Positions 1 to 7,372 of a DNA stretch of 13,006 nt are shown here, one piece after another. The notes under the pieces are model-generated. The model ran no database searches and had not been told where the DNA came from. It was given only the letters and a program-made list of their open reading frames with translations. Positions within the stretch are counted from its first letter, which is position 1; every line of letters starts with the position of its first letter. The translations under genes were made by a program, and so were the position numbers. Source of the stretch: Chitinivibrionales bacterium (GTDB lineage Bacteria; Fibrobacterota; Chitinivibrionia; Chitinivibrionales; WJKA01); NCBI GenBank assembly GCA_014729375.1, contig WJKA01000505.1:1-13006 (forward strand), given 5' to 3'.

Positions 1-1
1 A

Positions 2-166
2 AACACGACCGCACACGTAATTCTTCCTTCATCCAGTGCACACAATGCACTCGAAAGCGGCACTCCGTTAGAAGAATGCGACGCTGTTTCTGATATTGCG
101 TGCTCTGGAAATGAATTATCCGCTACGGTCGGCTCCGGTAAATACAATTTTACCGTCAACCTGTAA
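2..166 (+). CDS. Alpha-L-rhamnosidase (GH78), C-terminal end only
   Basis: The reading frame is open from the first base to a TAA at 164-166, giving 54 residues of a protein that starts upstream of the window. The residues NTTAHVILP, then ALESGTPL, and finally VGSGKYNFTV near the end match the C-terminal beta-sandwich of GH78 alpha-L-rhamnosidases. In that family the last strands typically read NTTA-x-V-x-(I/L)P, ESG-x-PL and VGSG-x-Y-x-F just before the stop. Such enzymes release terminal L-rhamnose from plant and microbial glycans, usually in the periplasm or outside the cell. The catalytic (alpha/alpha)6 barrel lies outside the window, so identity rests only on this tail. The stop is close to the usual family end, so the enzyme is probably complete in its own frame. 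It overlaps the next ORF by one base (TAATG). Confidence 0.7.
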   Translation, partial: NTTAHVILPSSSAHNALESGTPLEECDAVSDIACSGNELSATVGSGKYNFTVNL

Positions 167-603
167 TGGATTACTACCTGCTCCCAACCCTTCGTTTTTT
201 CCCTGCAGGCGATGTCCGCTCGCTGGATATTGCAAACAGTCTTTCTTTGATTTATGACTATGATGATGAGGCTGTTTTTATTGTGGATGCAGGAAGCTCT
301 CCTGTCAGGTACGGAACGCTTTCGGGCACGAATTCCGGTTCGTATATCACGGCCCAGGCCCCGGCCGGTCGAAATACTGTTGAAATTGTCTATTCGATAC
401 CGCGCAGAGGTCTGGCACAGGCCGGGCTGTCCACAATCAACGGAAAAGCCGTCGCAGTGGTATTTTCAAATGTTTCACCACCCGGAATGCATTCGGTGCG
501 GTATACCCCGCAGGAAGCAGTAATTGCTGCAGGGCGCTATGTGCTGACGCTCAGGCTTGATGGTTCCATTATCGCCGAAAATATGATCGAGTTCACGCAC
601 TGA
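166..603 (+). CDS. Sorting-domain-like ORF without signal peptide, possibly a detached C-terminus
   Basis: This 145-residue ORF begins in the TAATG overlap with the rhamnosidase stop and has no ribosome site of its own. From about residue 62 it resembles the FlgD-like/type-A C-terminal sorting domain of FCB-group secreted enzymes. It has a VEIVYSIPRRG strand, then INGKAVAVVFSNV (the usual 'GK-x-V' hairpin), a G-x-H strand, AAGRYVLTL, and a last basic/hydrophobic strand IIAENMIEF. Known domains of this kind sit at the end of exported proteins and direct secretion or surface anchoring. The first 60 residues match nothing I recognise. There is no signal peptide, so a free-standing protein of this kind makes little sense. 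It may be expressed by translational coupling, or it may be the remnant of a C-terminal extension separated from the enzyme by a stop or frameshift. The domain call is moderate and its status as a functional gene is uncertain. Confidence 0.5.
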   Translation: MDYYLLPTLRFFPAGDVRSLDIANSLSLIYDYDDEAVFIVDAGSSPVRYGTLSGTNSGSYITAQAPAGRNTVEIVYSIPRRGLAQAGLSTINGKAVAVVFSNVSPPGMHSVRYTPQEAVIAAGRYVLTLRLDGSIIAENMIEFTH

Positions 604-604
604 T

Positions 605-1531
605 TCACGATTCCCAGAACTCGAAAATATTAAACCAGGCAAAGGGATATTGCCGAACAAAGCTTTCCAGAATATTTATATATTCCTGCATGGCCGTATG
701 TATTGCAGTGTCCCGGTGCGCCCGTGACGTTTTCTCTACTGTAATCGATCCAAATACTTTCATCAGGTAATGCCCGGGCCTGTCCTTTACGCAAAAGACT
801 GCAAGAATTGGCGCACCGGTAATTGCACTGAAAACAAACGGCCCCGCAGGAAACTTCGCCTTTTTTCCCAGAAATATCATTTCCCGGAACTGTTCATTGC
901 CCGAAACCCGGTCACCGTCGATGCAGACAATCTCATTGTTTTTCAGTGCATTCCGTGTTGCAACCATCATATCCAGCGGGTTGTCTGCAACAGGAATAAC
1001 AGTAACCCTTCTTTTCTCAATAGCCGCCTTGAAAACGTCCCGCATCTCTTCCCGCTCTTTATCAAGCATAATAAAATTTACGCGTGACACAATTTTCCGG
1101 TCGACAAGCATATTGCCTGCAATTTCCCAGTTCCCGACATGGGCTGAAAGCAGCAGCACGCCTTTTCCTCGATCAAGGGCGCCGGATATATGTTGCTCGC
1201 CGACAAACGAGAACCCAAACGGTGATTTTTTGCAGTACAGAAACGCATAACCATCAATAAGCGACTCCCCGAAACGGAGAAAATGACGATACAGCGACCG
1301 GAATCCTGTTTTGACACCAATGCGACGGTGATATTCAGTCAGCCATGCTCCGTTCTGCGTGTCGGTAAGCGCATACCAGAGAGCAACAACCCTCAGAAGC
1401 ACATATGCCGGTGCGGTACCACCGGCAGCAATCAACTTCATAAATATAAGGTTACCGAGCCGCGGGCCCTGCGATCTGCTGTCCCAGTTACGCATGGTTT
1501 TGTCAACAGTTTTGATCGCCGGCGAATTCAT
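605..1531 (-). CDS. Lipid A biosynthesis acyltransferase family protein (LpxL/HtrB-like)
   Basis: This 308-residue protein belongs to the LpxL/LpxM (HtrB) acyltransferase family. These are inner-membrane enzymes that move a fatty acyl chain from acyl-ACP to lipid A or a related lipid acceptor. The catalytic H-x4-E motif is H131-VGNW-E136, inside LLLSAHVGNWEIAG. Other family marks are a D-G-D-R turn (205-208), FPAGPFVFSA (227-236) and the aromatic C-terminus YPFAWFNIFEFW. A hydrophobic N-terminal stretch around residues 38-56 could anchor it in the membrane. I chose the ATG at 1531 because AGGAG lies about 10 bases upstream; a TTG at 1540 would fall inside that site. The start overlaps the stop of the preceding gene in ATGA. 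The C-terminal style also resembles acyltransferases of aryl-polyene clusters, but no such cluster is present here. The true acceptor is unknown. Confidence 0.85.
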   Translation of the reverse strand: MNSPAIKTVDKTMRNWDSRSQGPRLGNLIFMKLIAAGGTAPAYVLLRVVALWYALTDTQNGAWLTEYHRRIGVKTGFRSLYRHFLRFGESLIDGYAFLYCKKSPFGFSFVGEQHISGALDRGKGVLLLSAHVGNWEIAGNMLVDRKIVSRVNFIMLDKEREEMRDVFKAAIEKRRVTVIPVADNPLDMMVATRNALKNNEIVCIDGDRVSGNEQFREMIFLGKKAKFPAGPFVFSAITGAPILAVFCVKDRPGHYLMKVFGSITVEKTSRAHRDTAIHTAMQEYINILESFVRQYPFAWFNIFEFWES

Positions 1532-1890
1532 CGTACACAAGCTCCTGTCCGGTGACTGTACAAATTGTTTTTCATGATAACTGTCGTGCCGCTGTGGCGG
1601 TACTCCATGCAGTTAAACGGATCATCGGCGGCACGTACCGTGTTGTGATATACCTCGACATCTTTTACTTTCATAAGTTCCACGCCGGTTTCAAGATGAT
1701 ACACGCCTGTTTCCAGAAGATATGTCGTTCCTGAAGAAGCGGAATAAAGTATGGAACGAATATTGTCCGACGGTGACAGGGCTTCCGTATTGGAGTGCGG
1801 GTCTGAATAATCCGGACAGGTATATGCCTGCACCAGAGATACTACCGCCGAAAACAGGAGAGGTGTTGTGCAGAGAATAGATACATTCAT
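1528..1890 (-). CDS. Short secreted beta-helix-type protein, probably a deleted remnant
   Basis: This codes for 120 residues from an ATG preceded by GGAGG four bases upstream. A clear signal peptide (hydrophobic core about residues 5-20, cleavage likely after VQA) is followed by CPDYSDP. Next comes NIRSILYSASSGTTYLLETG, the 'prepare a list of sites' strand that opens many right-handed parallel beta-helix proteins, including polysaccharide lyases and surface adhesins. The text then passes almost at once to DVEVYHNTV and GTTVIMKNNLYS, which are late rungs of such helices. A whole helix normally needs 250-400 residues, so the middle appears to have been lost in frame. The C-terminus then ends at the ribosome site of the acyltransferase. 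It may be a pseudogene or a small decayed gene. Its stop overlaps the acyltransferase start in ATGA, so translation could be coupled. Confidence 0.55.
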   Translation of the reverse strand: MNVSILCTTPLLFSAVVSLVQAYTCPDYSDPHSNTEALSPSDNIRSILYSASSGTTYLLETGVYHLETGVELMKVKDVEVYHNTVRAADDPFNCMEYRHSGTTVIMKNNLYSHRTGACVR

Positions 1891-1930
1891 GCCGCCTCCG
1901 GTAAAAGTGTGATGCCTGATCATCATATAA

Positions 1931-1939
1931 ATTATATCA
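1931..1939 (-). promoter_or_regulatory. Extended -10 promoter element for the 1890-605 gene pair
   Basis: Read on the minus strand, the bases are TGATATAAT: a perfect -10 hexamer (1936-1931) with a TGn extension. Transcription would start near 1924, leaving a leader of about 34 bases that contains the GGAGG site. No good -35 box is found 16-18 bases upstream; the best is TTCTAA-like at a poor distance. That is acceptable for extended -10 promoters. The surrounding 1891-2085 region is AT-rich and lies between two divergent genes. Confidence 0.5.
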
Positions 1940-2085
1940 TATTCCACTGCCCGGGTTAGAACAGACTGCCCTTGCGCTTTTCGCTGGGCTGGAATATATA
2001 TATTTTATGATTTGCCGATTACCAGAATAATACGTTGTTAATCGACGTGCTCAATTATCCCATACACCTCAACAAAGGAACTGCC

Positions 2086-2883
2086 ATGCGTACTCAAGGA
2101 CTCATCTTTTTTTATATCCTTTGTACTGTTTTCCTGCTTGCGGCAAAAGATACCAGTCCCCTGCTCAAACTCGATTATAGTAAGGGGAAAAGCTGGACTT
2201 ACACAATTTCGTATAATTCAGAATGCATTTTTGCACACAAGGACAAAACCGAAACAAAAAATACCAGTCTGGATTGCACGTTGAACGGCTCTGTTTCCAG
2301 AAGCAAAGACCGCCTTTCTTTTTCTATTGCGGATGTTTCTGTTGAATCGGAGCTGTATGATGCCGACGTGCAAAAAAGTATTGTCGACAATCTCTCTGAG
2401 GCAACACTCGATCTTGCCCTTGTCGACGGTGCACCGGAGATCGACACTGTCCCGGATTTCTCATCTGAAGGCCTTCCGGAGTGGAATATTTATATCCAGT
2501 TCTCAAAACTCCTTCCCGATATGCCGAAACAGTCGATCAAGGAAGGGTTTACCTGGGAACGGTCGGTAACACTACCGGTAAAAACCGCTCAGGGAACCGC
2601 ATTGTGTGAAATTTATCGCCTGTACAAGGTTGAAAACATTGCATCGAAAGAAAAAACCGCCGAAATATCATGGCGATTCAGATACGCAACCACCGACAAA
2701 AAAGAATCCGGCGAATCTCTTAAAAAATATGTCCCGATCGGCGGCAAAGGCACCGGCACTGCTGTGATTGATATCAAAAATAAAGTTATCAGAAAAGCAT
2801 CGGTCGAGTTTGAAACACCAGTTGCAAAAGTAGATAATTCGAATGTCAACTGGAAAGAAAAAGCTGAATTGACACTGCAATAA
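2086..2883 (+). CDS. Secreted protein of unknown function
   Basis: This is a 265-residue protein that I do not recognise. I start it at the ATG at 2086 because AAAGGA lies seven bases upstream and the N-terminus is then a good signal peptide: MRTQ, a hydrophobic core FFYILCTVFLLAA, and cleavage near residue 20. An in-frame ATG at 2035 would put 17 unlike residues in front of it. The cysteine at residue 13 does not sit in a convincing lipobox, so it is probably a soluble periplasmic or exported protein. The mature part alternates polar and hydrophobic residues and is rich in K, E, S and T, as expected for an all-beta fold. Segments such as KSWTYTISYNSE, GFTWERSVTLPV and GTGTAVIDIKNKVIRKASVEF resemble antiparallel sheets of domains that bind or store hydrophobic or outer-membrane ligands. 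No catalytic motif is visible. It converges on the operon end, with 29 bases between. Confidence 0.6.
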   Translation: MRTQGLIFFYILCTVFLLAAKDTSPLLKLDYSKGKSWTYTISYNSECIFAHKDKTETKNTSLDCTLNGSVSRSKDRLSFSIADVSVESELYDADVQKSIVDNLSEATLDLALVDGAPEIDTVPDFSSEGLPEWNIYIQFSKLLPDMPKQSIKEGFTWERSVTLPVKTAQGTALCEIYRLYKVENIASKEKTAEISWRFRYATTDKKESGESLKKYVPIGGKGTGTAVIDIKNKVIRKASVEFETPVAKVDNSNVNWKEKAELTLQ

Positions 2884-2884
2884 A

Positions 2885-2906
2885 GCATTTTTTTGCAAAA
2901 GAATGC
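2885..2906 (-). terminator. Hairpin between convergent genes, weak terminator candidate
   Basis: GCATT at 2885-2889 pairs with AATGC at 2902-2906. The inner T and A runs extend this to about nine base pairs closed by a TGCA tetraloop, with one G-T pair. Read on the minus strand, the hairpin is followed by TTTATTG, which suits the end of the E1 gene that stops at 2913. The stem is AT-rich and the T tract is interrupted, so termination strength is doubtful. It could serve both convergent transcripts. Confidence 0.4.
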
Positions 2907-2912
2907 CGGGCT

Positions 2913-5084
2913 TTATTTCCATGTTCTTCGGGCAACCGCAGCAGCGGTTTCGGCCAGTGTATCGTCATTGACAAGCGCGGCATTTTCAAGCACCCGCGAT
3001 ACCGGCGGCGGAACGTCTGCCGATGTGATACTCGCTACAGGACAATCAAGATAATCAAAAAACCGCTCTGAAATTTCCTTTGCAAGGGTCGCCCCCAGAG
3101 CATGACTCTTTTTTGCCTCCTCGCAGATCATCACTGCACCGGTTTTTTTCACACTCAGTCCGATTGTTTCATAATCAACAGCCGGGTAGTCAAGGGTCCT
3201 GAGGTCGATAAGCTCCGCAGCAATTCCCTCTCCGGCAAGCCTGTGAGCTATGGATTCGCACCGTGCAACAAGGTTCCCATATGTAAGCAAGGTTACGCGG
3301 TCTCCTTCAGCAACAACCGATGCTTTGCCAAAAGGGAGAAAATAATCATAATTTCCCGCCGGCACAGGGAATTTTTTCGTATACAGCGCCTGATGTTCGA
3401 GTATGAGGACAGGATCGAGCGAATGCATTGCTGTATTGAAAAGACCGATATAATCGAATGCATTGCTTGGTGATATTATCCGCCATCCGGGAAATAAGGC
3501 ATACAGTCCGGCAGCATTCATTGAATGCTGGCCGCCGTAACCGAGTCCCGTGCATACACGAGTCCTGACAACCAGGGGGATATCTGTTGTATTGCCGTAC
3601 ATGTGCCGGGCTTTTCCAATCTGGTTAAACAACTGGTCTGCGGCAACCAGTGAAAAATCACAGAACATTATCTCAACTATCGGCCGCATACCGGTCATTG
3701 CAGCGCCAAGACCGAGTCCTGCGAATCCGGCTTCGGAAATAGGGGTATTACGGACCCGTTCGGGATACTGAGCGGGGAGCCCTTTTGTCGCACCGTATGC
3801 GCCGCCGCCGAAATTGGCGACCTCTTCACCCATAACAAATGTATTCGGTTCTTTCTCAATCCATCGTCGAGTAACCGCAGCAATGGCATCCGAATATTTG
3901 ACATTTTGCCACTTGTCAAAATCATCCTTTTCAGACCAGGTAATACCATCAAACTCCTTACCGTTGCTCCTCACGCCGTCGGTTACCGTTGCCGGGTCGG
4001 GGAAAAGCTCTACTTTAACGGTCCGGGGTTCTCCGGAATTTGTCAATGCCTCAACAGCGCCGTCAACTGCCCGGCGTGCGGTATCGGACACCCGCTCGAT
4101 CTCCTCGCCGGCAAGAACTCCCTTTTCCCGGACCATCCGGGGAAACGACTTCACCGGTTCTTTCTCAAAGTAAATCGTTTCTTCATCAGTAGTACGATAA
4201 TTGTACGCGCTTCCCGGCTGGTCGCCTGCATGGTGATACCGGCGGTAGCATTTTGCCTCGATAATACACGGTCCGGCGCCTTTCCGCATGCTTTTTGCCG
4301 CATACGTAACGGCATTATACAGAGCCACCGGATCGCTTCCCTCAACAATGTGCCCGTCCATACCGTATGCAGCAGCACGTATTGACATGTCGGAAACAGA
4401 ACACACTTCAGTCCTGGAAGTTGCAACCGCATACTCGTTGTTTTCGCATAAAAATATCACCGGTAAGTCCCAGATTGATGCCATGTTTGCCGCTTCATGA
4501 AAAGCCCCCTGATTAATCGCACCGTCACCAAAATAACAGATTACGATATTTCCCGTATTATTGGATTTTTCCGTATACGCGGCACCAGTAGAAAGGGGTA
4601 TTCCACCACCGACAATAGCATTGGACCCCAGAAAACCTGCATCGCGGCACCTGAGATGCATTGACCCCCCGCGTCCGCCGCAATAACCCCGTGAAAGCCC
4701 CATGATTTCAGCCATGCTCCGCACAATACCCTCCGCACATTCACCAGGAATGCTTCCGTCAAAGGGGTCCCAGTTTTCCGGAATTTTCGCCTGAAGCACT
4801 TTAGCCAGGAAGTGATGATGGCCGCGATGGGTTGAAAAAACCTTGTCCGATGTGCGCAATGCAGCAGTCACGCCCGCGGCAACCGCTTCCTCGCCCACAC
4901 TGGAATGCACCGGTCCCCAGACACAATCGTCGTTTTTAAGCCTCAAGAGCGCATGTTCGAATTCATTGATCGTAACAATATCAAACAACAGCCGCGCCGC
5001 AAACTTTTTGTCAATTTTTTCATATTCTTTTTCAGTCGTTTTCCAATCGTACCAGTCAAAATCAAGCCTGAGTTTTTTCTTCAT
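2913..5084 (-). CDS. 2-Oxoacid dehydrogenase E1, alpha and beta subunits fused
   Basis: This 723-residue thiamine-diphosphate enzyme is of the pyruvate/branched-chain 2-oxoacid/acetoin dehydrogenase E1 type. Residues about 30-340 are the alpha part: HRGHHHFLAK (86-95), the cofactor motif G-D-G at 186-188 with its N-N at 215-216, and the R-x-Y-H-H-A-G-D loop near 282-288. Residues about 395-720 are the beta part: EEVANFGGGAYGATKG, the catalytic-type glutamate E451 in NTPISEAGFAG, DQLFNQIGKARHMYG and GGQHS (H520). Both halves are complete, so this is a real fusion of subunits that are usually separate. The ATG at 5084 is chosen because AAGGAG lies eight bases upstream; the earlier in-frame ATG at 5108 precedes that site. 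The start overlaps the AOR 3' end by 23 bases. No E2 or E3 lies beside it, so whether it feeds a lipoyl complex or releases the product directly is open. Confidence 0.92.
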   Translation of the reverse strand: MKKKLRLDFDWYDWKTTEKEYEKIDKKFAARLLFDIVTINEFEHALLRLKNDDCVWGPVHSSVGEEAVAAGVTAALRTSDKVFSTHRGHHHFLAKVLQAKIPENWDPFDGSIPGECAEGIVRSMAEIMGLSRGYCGGRGGSMHLRCRDAGFLGSNAIVGGGIPLSTGAAYTEKSNNTGNIVICYFGDGAINQGAFHEAANMASIWDLPVIFLCENNEYAVATSRTEVCSVSDMSIRAAAYGMDGHIVEGSDPVALYNAVTYAAKSMRKGAGPCIIEAKCYRRYHHAGDQPGSAYNYRTTDEETIYFEKEPVKSFPRMVREKGVLAGEEIERVSDTARRAVDGAVEALTNSGEPRTVKVELFPDPATVTDGVRSNGKEFDGITWSEKDDFDKWQNVKYSDAIAAVTRRWIEKEPNTFVMGEEVANFGGGAYGATKGLPAQYPERVRNTPISEAGFAGLGLGAAMTGMRPIVEIMFCDFSLVAADQLFNQIGKARHMYGNTTDIPLVVRTRVCTGLGYGGQHSMNAAGLYALFPGWRIISPSNAFDYIGLFNTAMHSLDPVLILEHQALYTKKFPVPAGNYDYFLPFGKASVVAEGDRVTLLTYGNLVARCESIAHRLAGEGIAAELIDLRTLDYPAVDYETIGLSVKKTGAVMICEEAKKSHALGATLAKEISERFFDYLDCPVASITSADVPPPVSRVLENAALVNDDTLAETAAAVARRTWK

Positions 5085-6813
5085 CCTCAATACTCCTTCG
5101 TAAAGCATTATATTCCGTCACCATGGTTGCAATATCTCCGGCCGAAACAGTCGCCCCCTCCCTGTTTGCCTCTTTGCAAAGTCTTGCCGGAAGCCTGTCT
5201 TCGCGCTCATCTATCCCTTCGCGCAGATTATACGCCCTGCTCTGTTGCGTAATCCGATTTGCCAGCCGGGCAAGTTCCTGCCGGGAATGGTCCATGCCGG
5301 TGGTAGCCTTAATAATAGTCGACAACCCGTCCCAGAGAATAAAATCCCGGTAAAACCGGCAGAGAATAAGTGAGTCAAACAGTGCGCACCGGTCTTCATA
5401 ATCGATAAAGAGCTTTGCCTTTCCCCGGACCTGGTTTTTATCAATCTCTCCCGAAAGCTCGGCTTTATAAAAGGTTCCCCGCAGGTGGCAGGCGCCCCGG
5501 GCGGACACCGCGTACGACAATCCCATGCCTTTCAATACGCGGGGATCAAACCCTGCAGGTTCAAGTCCTTTGACATGAACGGCAATGTCCTCCATGGCAA
5601 GCTCGGATGCGGCCTGCTTTATCCCTTTTGCAAAAACCCTTCCAACGCCTTTGCGGTGCGCAACCATACGGTAAAACTCGGCCGTCCTGTCCGGCTGATT
5701 GTAATCGATGGCAAAATCTATTTTTCCCGCCTTTGACGCTTCAATGGCAAAGGCGGACAGGTTACCAGCGCTCATCGTGTCAATTCCAAGCTTATCACAA
5801 AGCTCGTTCAGCCACGCGATTTCTTCAAGACTGTCGATTTCATTGAGCCCGCCGATTGCATAGATCGTCTCGAATTCCGGCCCGTCAATTTCAAGGCCGG
5901 CGTGACGGCCTTTTTTGACAATTGAATGCTTGGTGCATTTTAAAAAGCAGCTCGGACAGGGGTGCGCCTTGACATCGAAATTCTCCAGCATGTAATCGGA
6001 GCTGATACTGCGCCATTTTGCAAAATTCCCCGATTGCCAGTACCGGGTCGGAAAGCATTGCAGTTTATTGGTAGTTTCAACCTGTGCAGGGGTCCCGCGC
6101 TGCTGGTATTTTTTTGTCACCGGCGAATCCCGGTATTCCTGTACCAGGGCCTTGTTGTGCTCCATCAATAGCGCCTCGTCGGCAATTGTCGCTTTCCGGG
6201 TACCCGCAAATGAAATTCCCTTGATATTTTTCGAGCCCATAACCGCACCCATGCCCCCCCGACCGACACTTCGATACCGATCGGACTTGATACACGCACA
6301 GGCAATACGGTTTTCTCCGGCAGGGCCGATAACCATGGCGCCGGCCCTCTCACGCGAACGCGCACATATCGCATCTTCAGCAGAAAACGTATCGCTCCCC
6401 TGCAATAAACTCGCATCCTCAAAAGAAACCCCAGCCTCGTCAATAATACAAAAAACCAATGAGTCGCACGCACCTGCAATAATAACTGCATCGATACCAC
6501 ATCCTTTAATTCTGGGTGCAAGCGAACCGCCGCAATACGACTCGCAATACCCGCCCGTAGCAGGACTTTTTGCAAATACGCCGAACCGTGACTGGCTCCA
6601 GCATTTCGTGCCGGTTATGGGGCCGACTGTAATAATTAAAAGCGCATCAGGAGAAAAAGGATCGACATTGACCGGATTTTCGTTGTAAAGCAGATATGTT
6701 CCCAGCCCTTTTCCTCCAAGGGTATTGTGCAGAATATCGTCCCCGATCGTTTCATAGAAAAATGACTTTGTATTCATATTTATGCGAAGGATCCTGTTAA
6801 AAAAGCCGTTCAT
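5062..6813 (-). CDS. Aldehyde:ferredoxin oxidoreductase (tungsten/molybdopterin AOR family)
   Basis: This 583-residue protein is close to the usual length of about 600 for the AOR family. These are oxygen-sensitive cytoplasmic enzymes that oxidise an aldehyde to a carboxylate with ferredoxin as acceptor, using a bis-pterin tungsten or molybdenum centre and one [4Fe-4S] cluster. The N-terminal pterin domain has GGKGLGTYLL, the RFGVFAKSPATGGY segment (about 76-89) and GRGGMGAVMGSKNIK (184-198). The cluster ligands are visible as C286-x2-C289-x3-C293 (CPSCFLKC) and the distal C485 in DSLILC. GPEFET, LGIDTMSAG and KGLEPAGFDPR are further family signatures. An AAGGTGA site lies just before the ATG. 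The gene follows the VOC gene after 62 bases and overlaps the E1 gene by 23, so AOR and E1 are probably made together. Substrate range cannot be read from sequence. Confidence 0.93.
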   Translation of the reverse strand: MNGFFNRILRINMNTKSFFYETIGDDILHNTLGGKGLGTYLLYNENPVNVDPFSPDALLIITVGPITGTKCWSQSRFGVFAKSPATGGYCESYCGGSLAPRIKGCGIDAVIIAGACDSLVFCIIDEAGVSFEDASLLQGSDTFSAEDAICARSRERAGAMVIGPAGENRIACACIKSDRYRSVGRGGMGAVMGSKNIKGISFAGTRKATIADEALLMEHNKALVQEYRDSPVTKKYQQRGTPAQVETTNKLQCFPTRYWQSGNFAKWRSISSDYMLENFDVKAHPCPSCFLKCTKHSIVKKGRHAGLEIDGPEFETIYAIGGLNEIDSLEEIAWLNELCDKLGIDTMSAGNLSAFAIEASKAGKIDFAIDYNQPDRTAEFYRMVAHRKGVGRVFAKGIKQAASELAMEDIAVHVKGLEPAGFDPRVLKGMGLSYAVSARGACHLRGTFYKAELSGEIDKNQVRGKAKLFIDYEDRCALFDSLILCRFYRDFILWDGLSTIIKATTGMDHSRQELARLANRITQQSRAYNLREGIDEREDRLPARLCKEANREGATVSAGDIATMVTEYNALRRSIEDEEKTQA

Positions 6814-6875
6814 TGATCACCTTTCCGTTGTTCGCCGCTGAATCAACCGGCAGTTGCATCGAGCGGCATATATTA

Positions 6876-7334
6876 TTATTCACCGGGATCGGAGTCACCG
6901 GGCGGGGTCTGGCGCAGCTCGCACACTTCCCCGTCAGGCCCCCTGAAATACACAATCCATACATCGGGGCGGAATTCGACCGGTCCACTGAGGAATTCTA
7001 CTCCCCTGCTGCAAAGCTCACGGTAATCTTCCCGGACATCGGATGAAGTCAGGCCCAGATGGGTCCAGCCGTTATCGGCCTGCGTGCTCGCTGAGGTCAG
7101 GGGCTTTCCTTTCGGGCTGGAATATTCGAACAACTCGATCATGGTATCGCCGAATTGCAGGTGGCAGATGCGCGCCGCACACCCAGGCATTCCCACAACC
7201 GTCCCCAGAAGCGAATCACTGCCGCATTCCAGAATACGTATCTTCCGCGCACCGAGAATATCACAATAAAATTTCATCGAACGCTCAATGTTTGTTACGC
7301 TTAAAGCAACATGGTCAAGTTTTTTCGTAATCAT
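6876..7334 (-). CDS. VOC/glyoxalase-fold metalloprotein
   Basis: This 152-residue protein has two beta-alpha-beta-beta-beta modules of the vicinal oxygen chelate fold: KLDHVALSV...FYCDILGA in the first half and WTHLGLTSSDV...PDGEVCELRQ in the second. All four expected metal ligands are present: H8, E67, H92 and E139. It should therefore bind a divalent metal and act as an enzyme rather than a simple binding protein. The family includes glyoxalase I, methylmalonyl-CoA epimerase and ring-cleavage dioxygenases. The first-helix pattern and size are most like the epimerase/lyase members. I start at the ATG at 7334 (GGAG six bases upstream) rather than the GTG at 7346, which overlaps that site. It lies 38 bases after the racemase stop, so an isomerase or epimerase role in the same pathway is plausible but unproven. 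Confidence 0.85.
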   Translation of the reverse strand: MITKKLDHVALSVTNIERSMKFYCDILGARKIRILECGSDSLLGTVVGMPGCAARICHLQFGDTMIELFEYSSPKGKPLTSASTQADNGWTHLGLTSSDVREDYRELCSRGVEFLSGPVEFRPDVWIVYFRGPDGEVCELRQTPPGDSDPGE

Positions 7335-7372
7335 TACATTCTCCACAAATGCAGCGTGAAAATATCGGGACC

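Noticed and set aside
139..166. Programmed -1 frameshift joining the rhamnosidase end to the next ORF
   Set aside because: The short overlap of the two frames has no X-XXY-YYZ slippery heptamer and no clear stimulating structure, and the rhamnosidase ends where its family normally ends.
1532..1540. TTG start for the acyltransferase three codons upstream
   Set aside because: The AGGAG site would be only one base from this codon, whereas it is well spaced for the ATG at 1531.
6068..6688. 206-residue open frame on the plus strand
   Set aside because: It is antisense to the AOR gene, whose reading is certain from its cluster cysteines and pterin motifs. No ribosome site or known domain supports it.
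6834..6867. GCCGCT/AGCGGC inverted repeat in the VOC-AOR gap
   Set aside because: Six base pairs over a 22-base loop without a T run is within chance expectation, so it is not called a terminator or operator.
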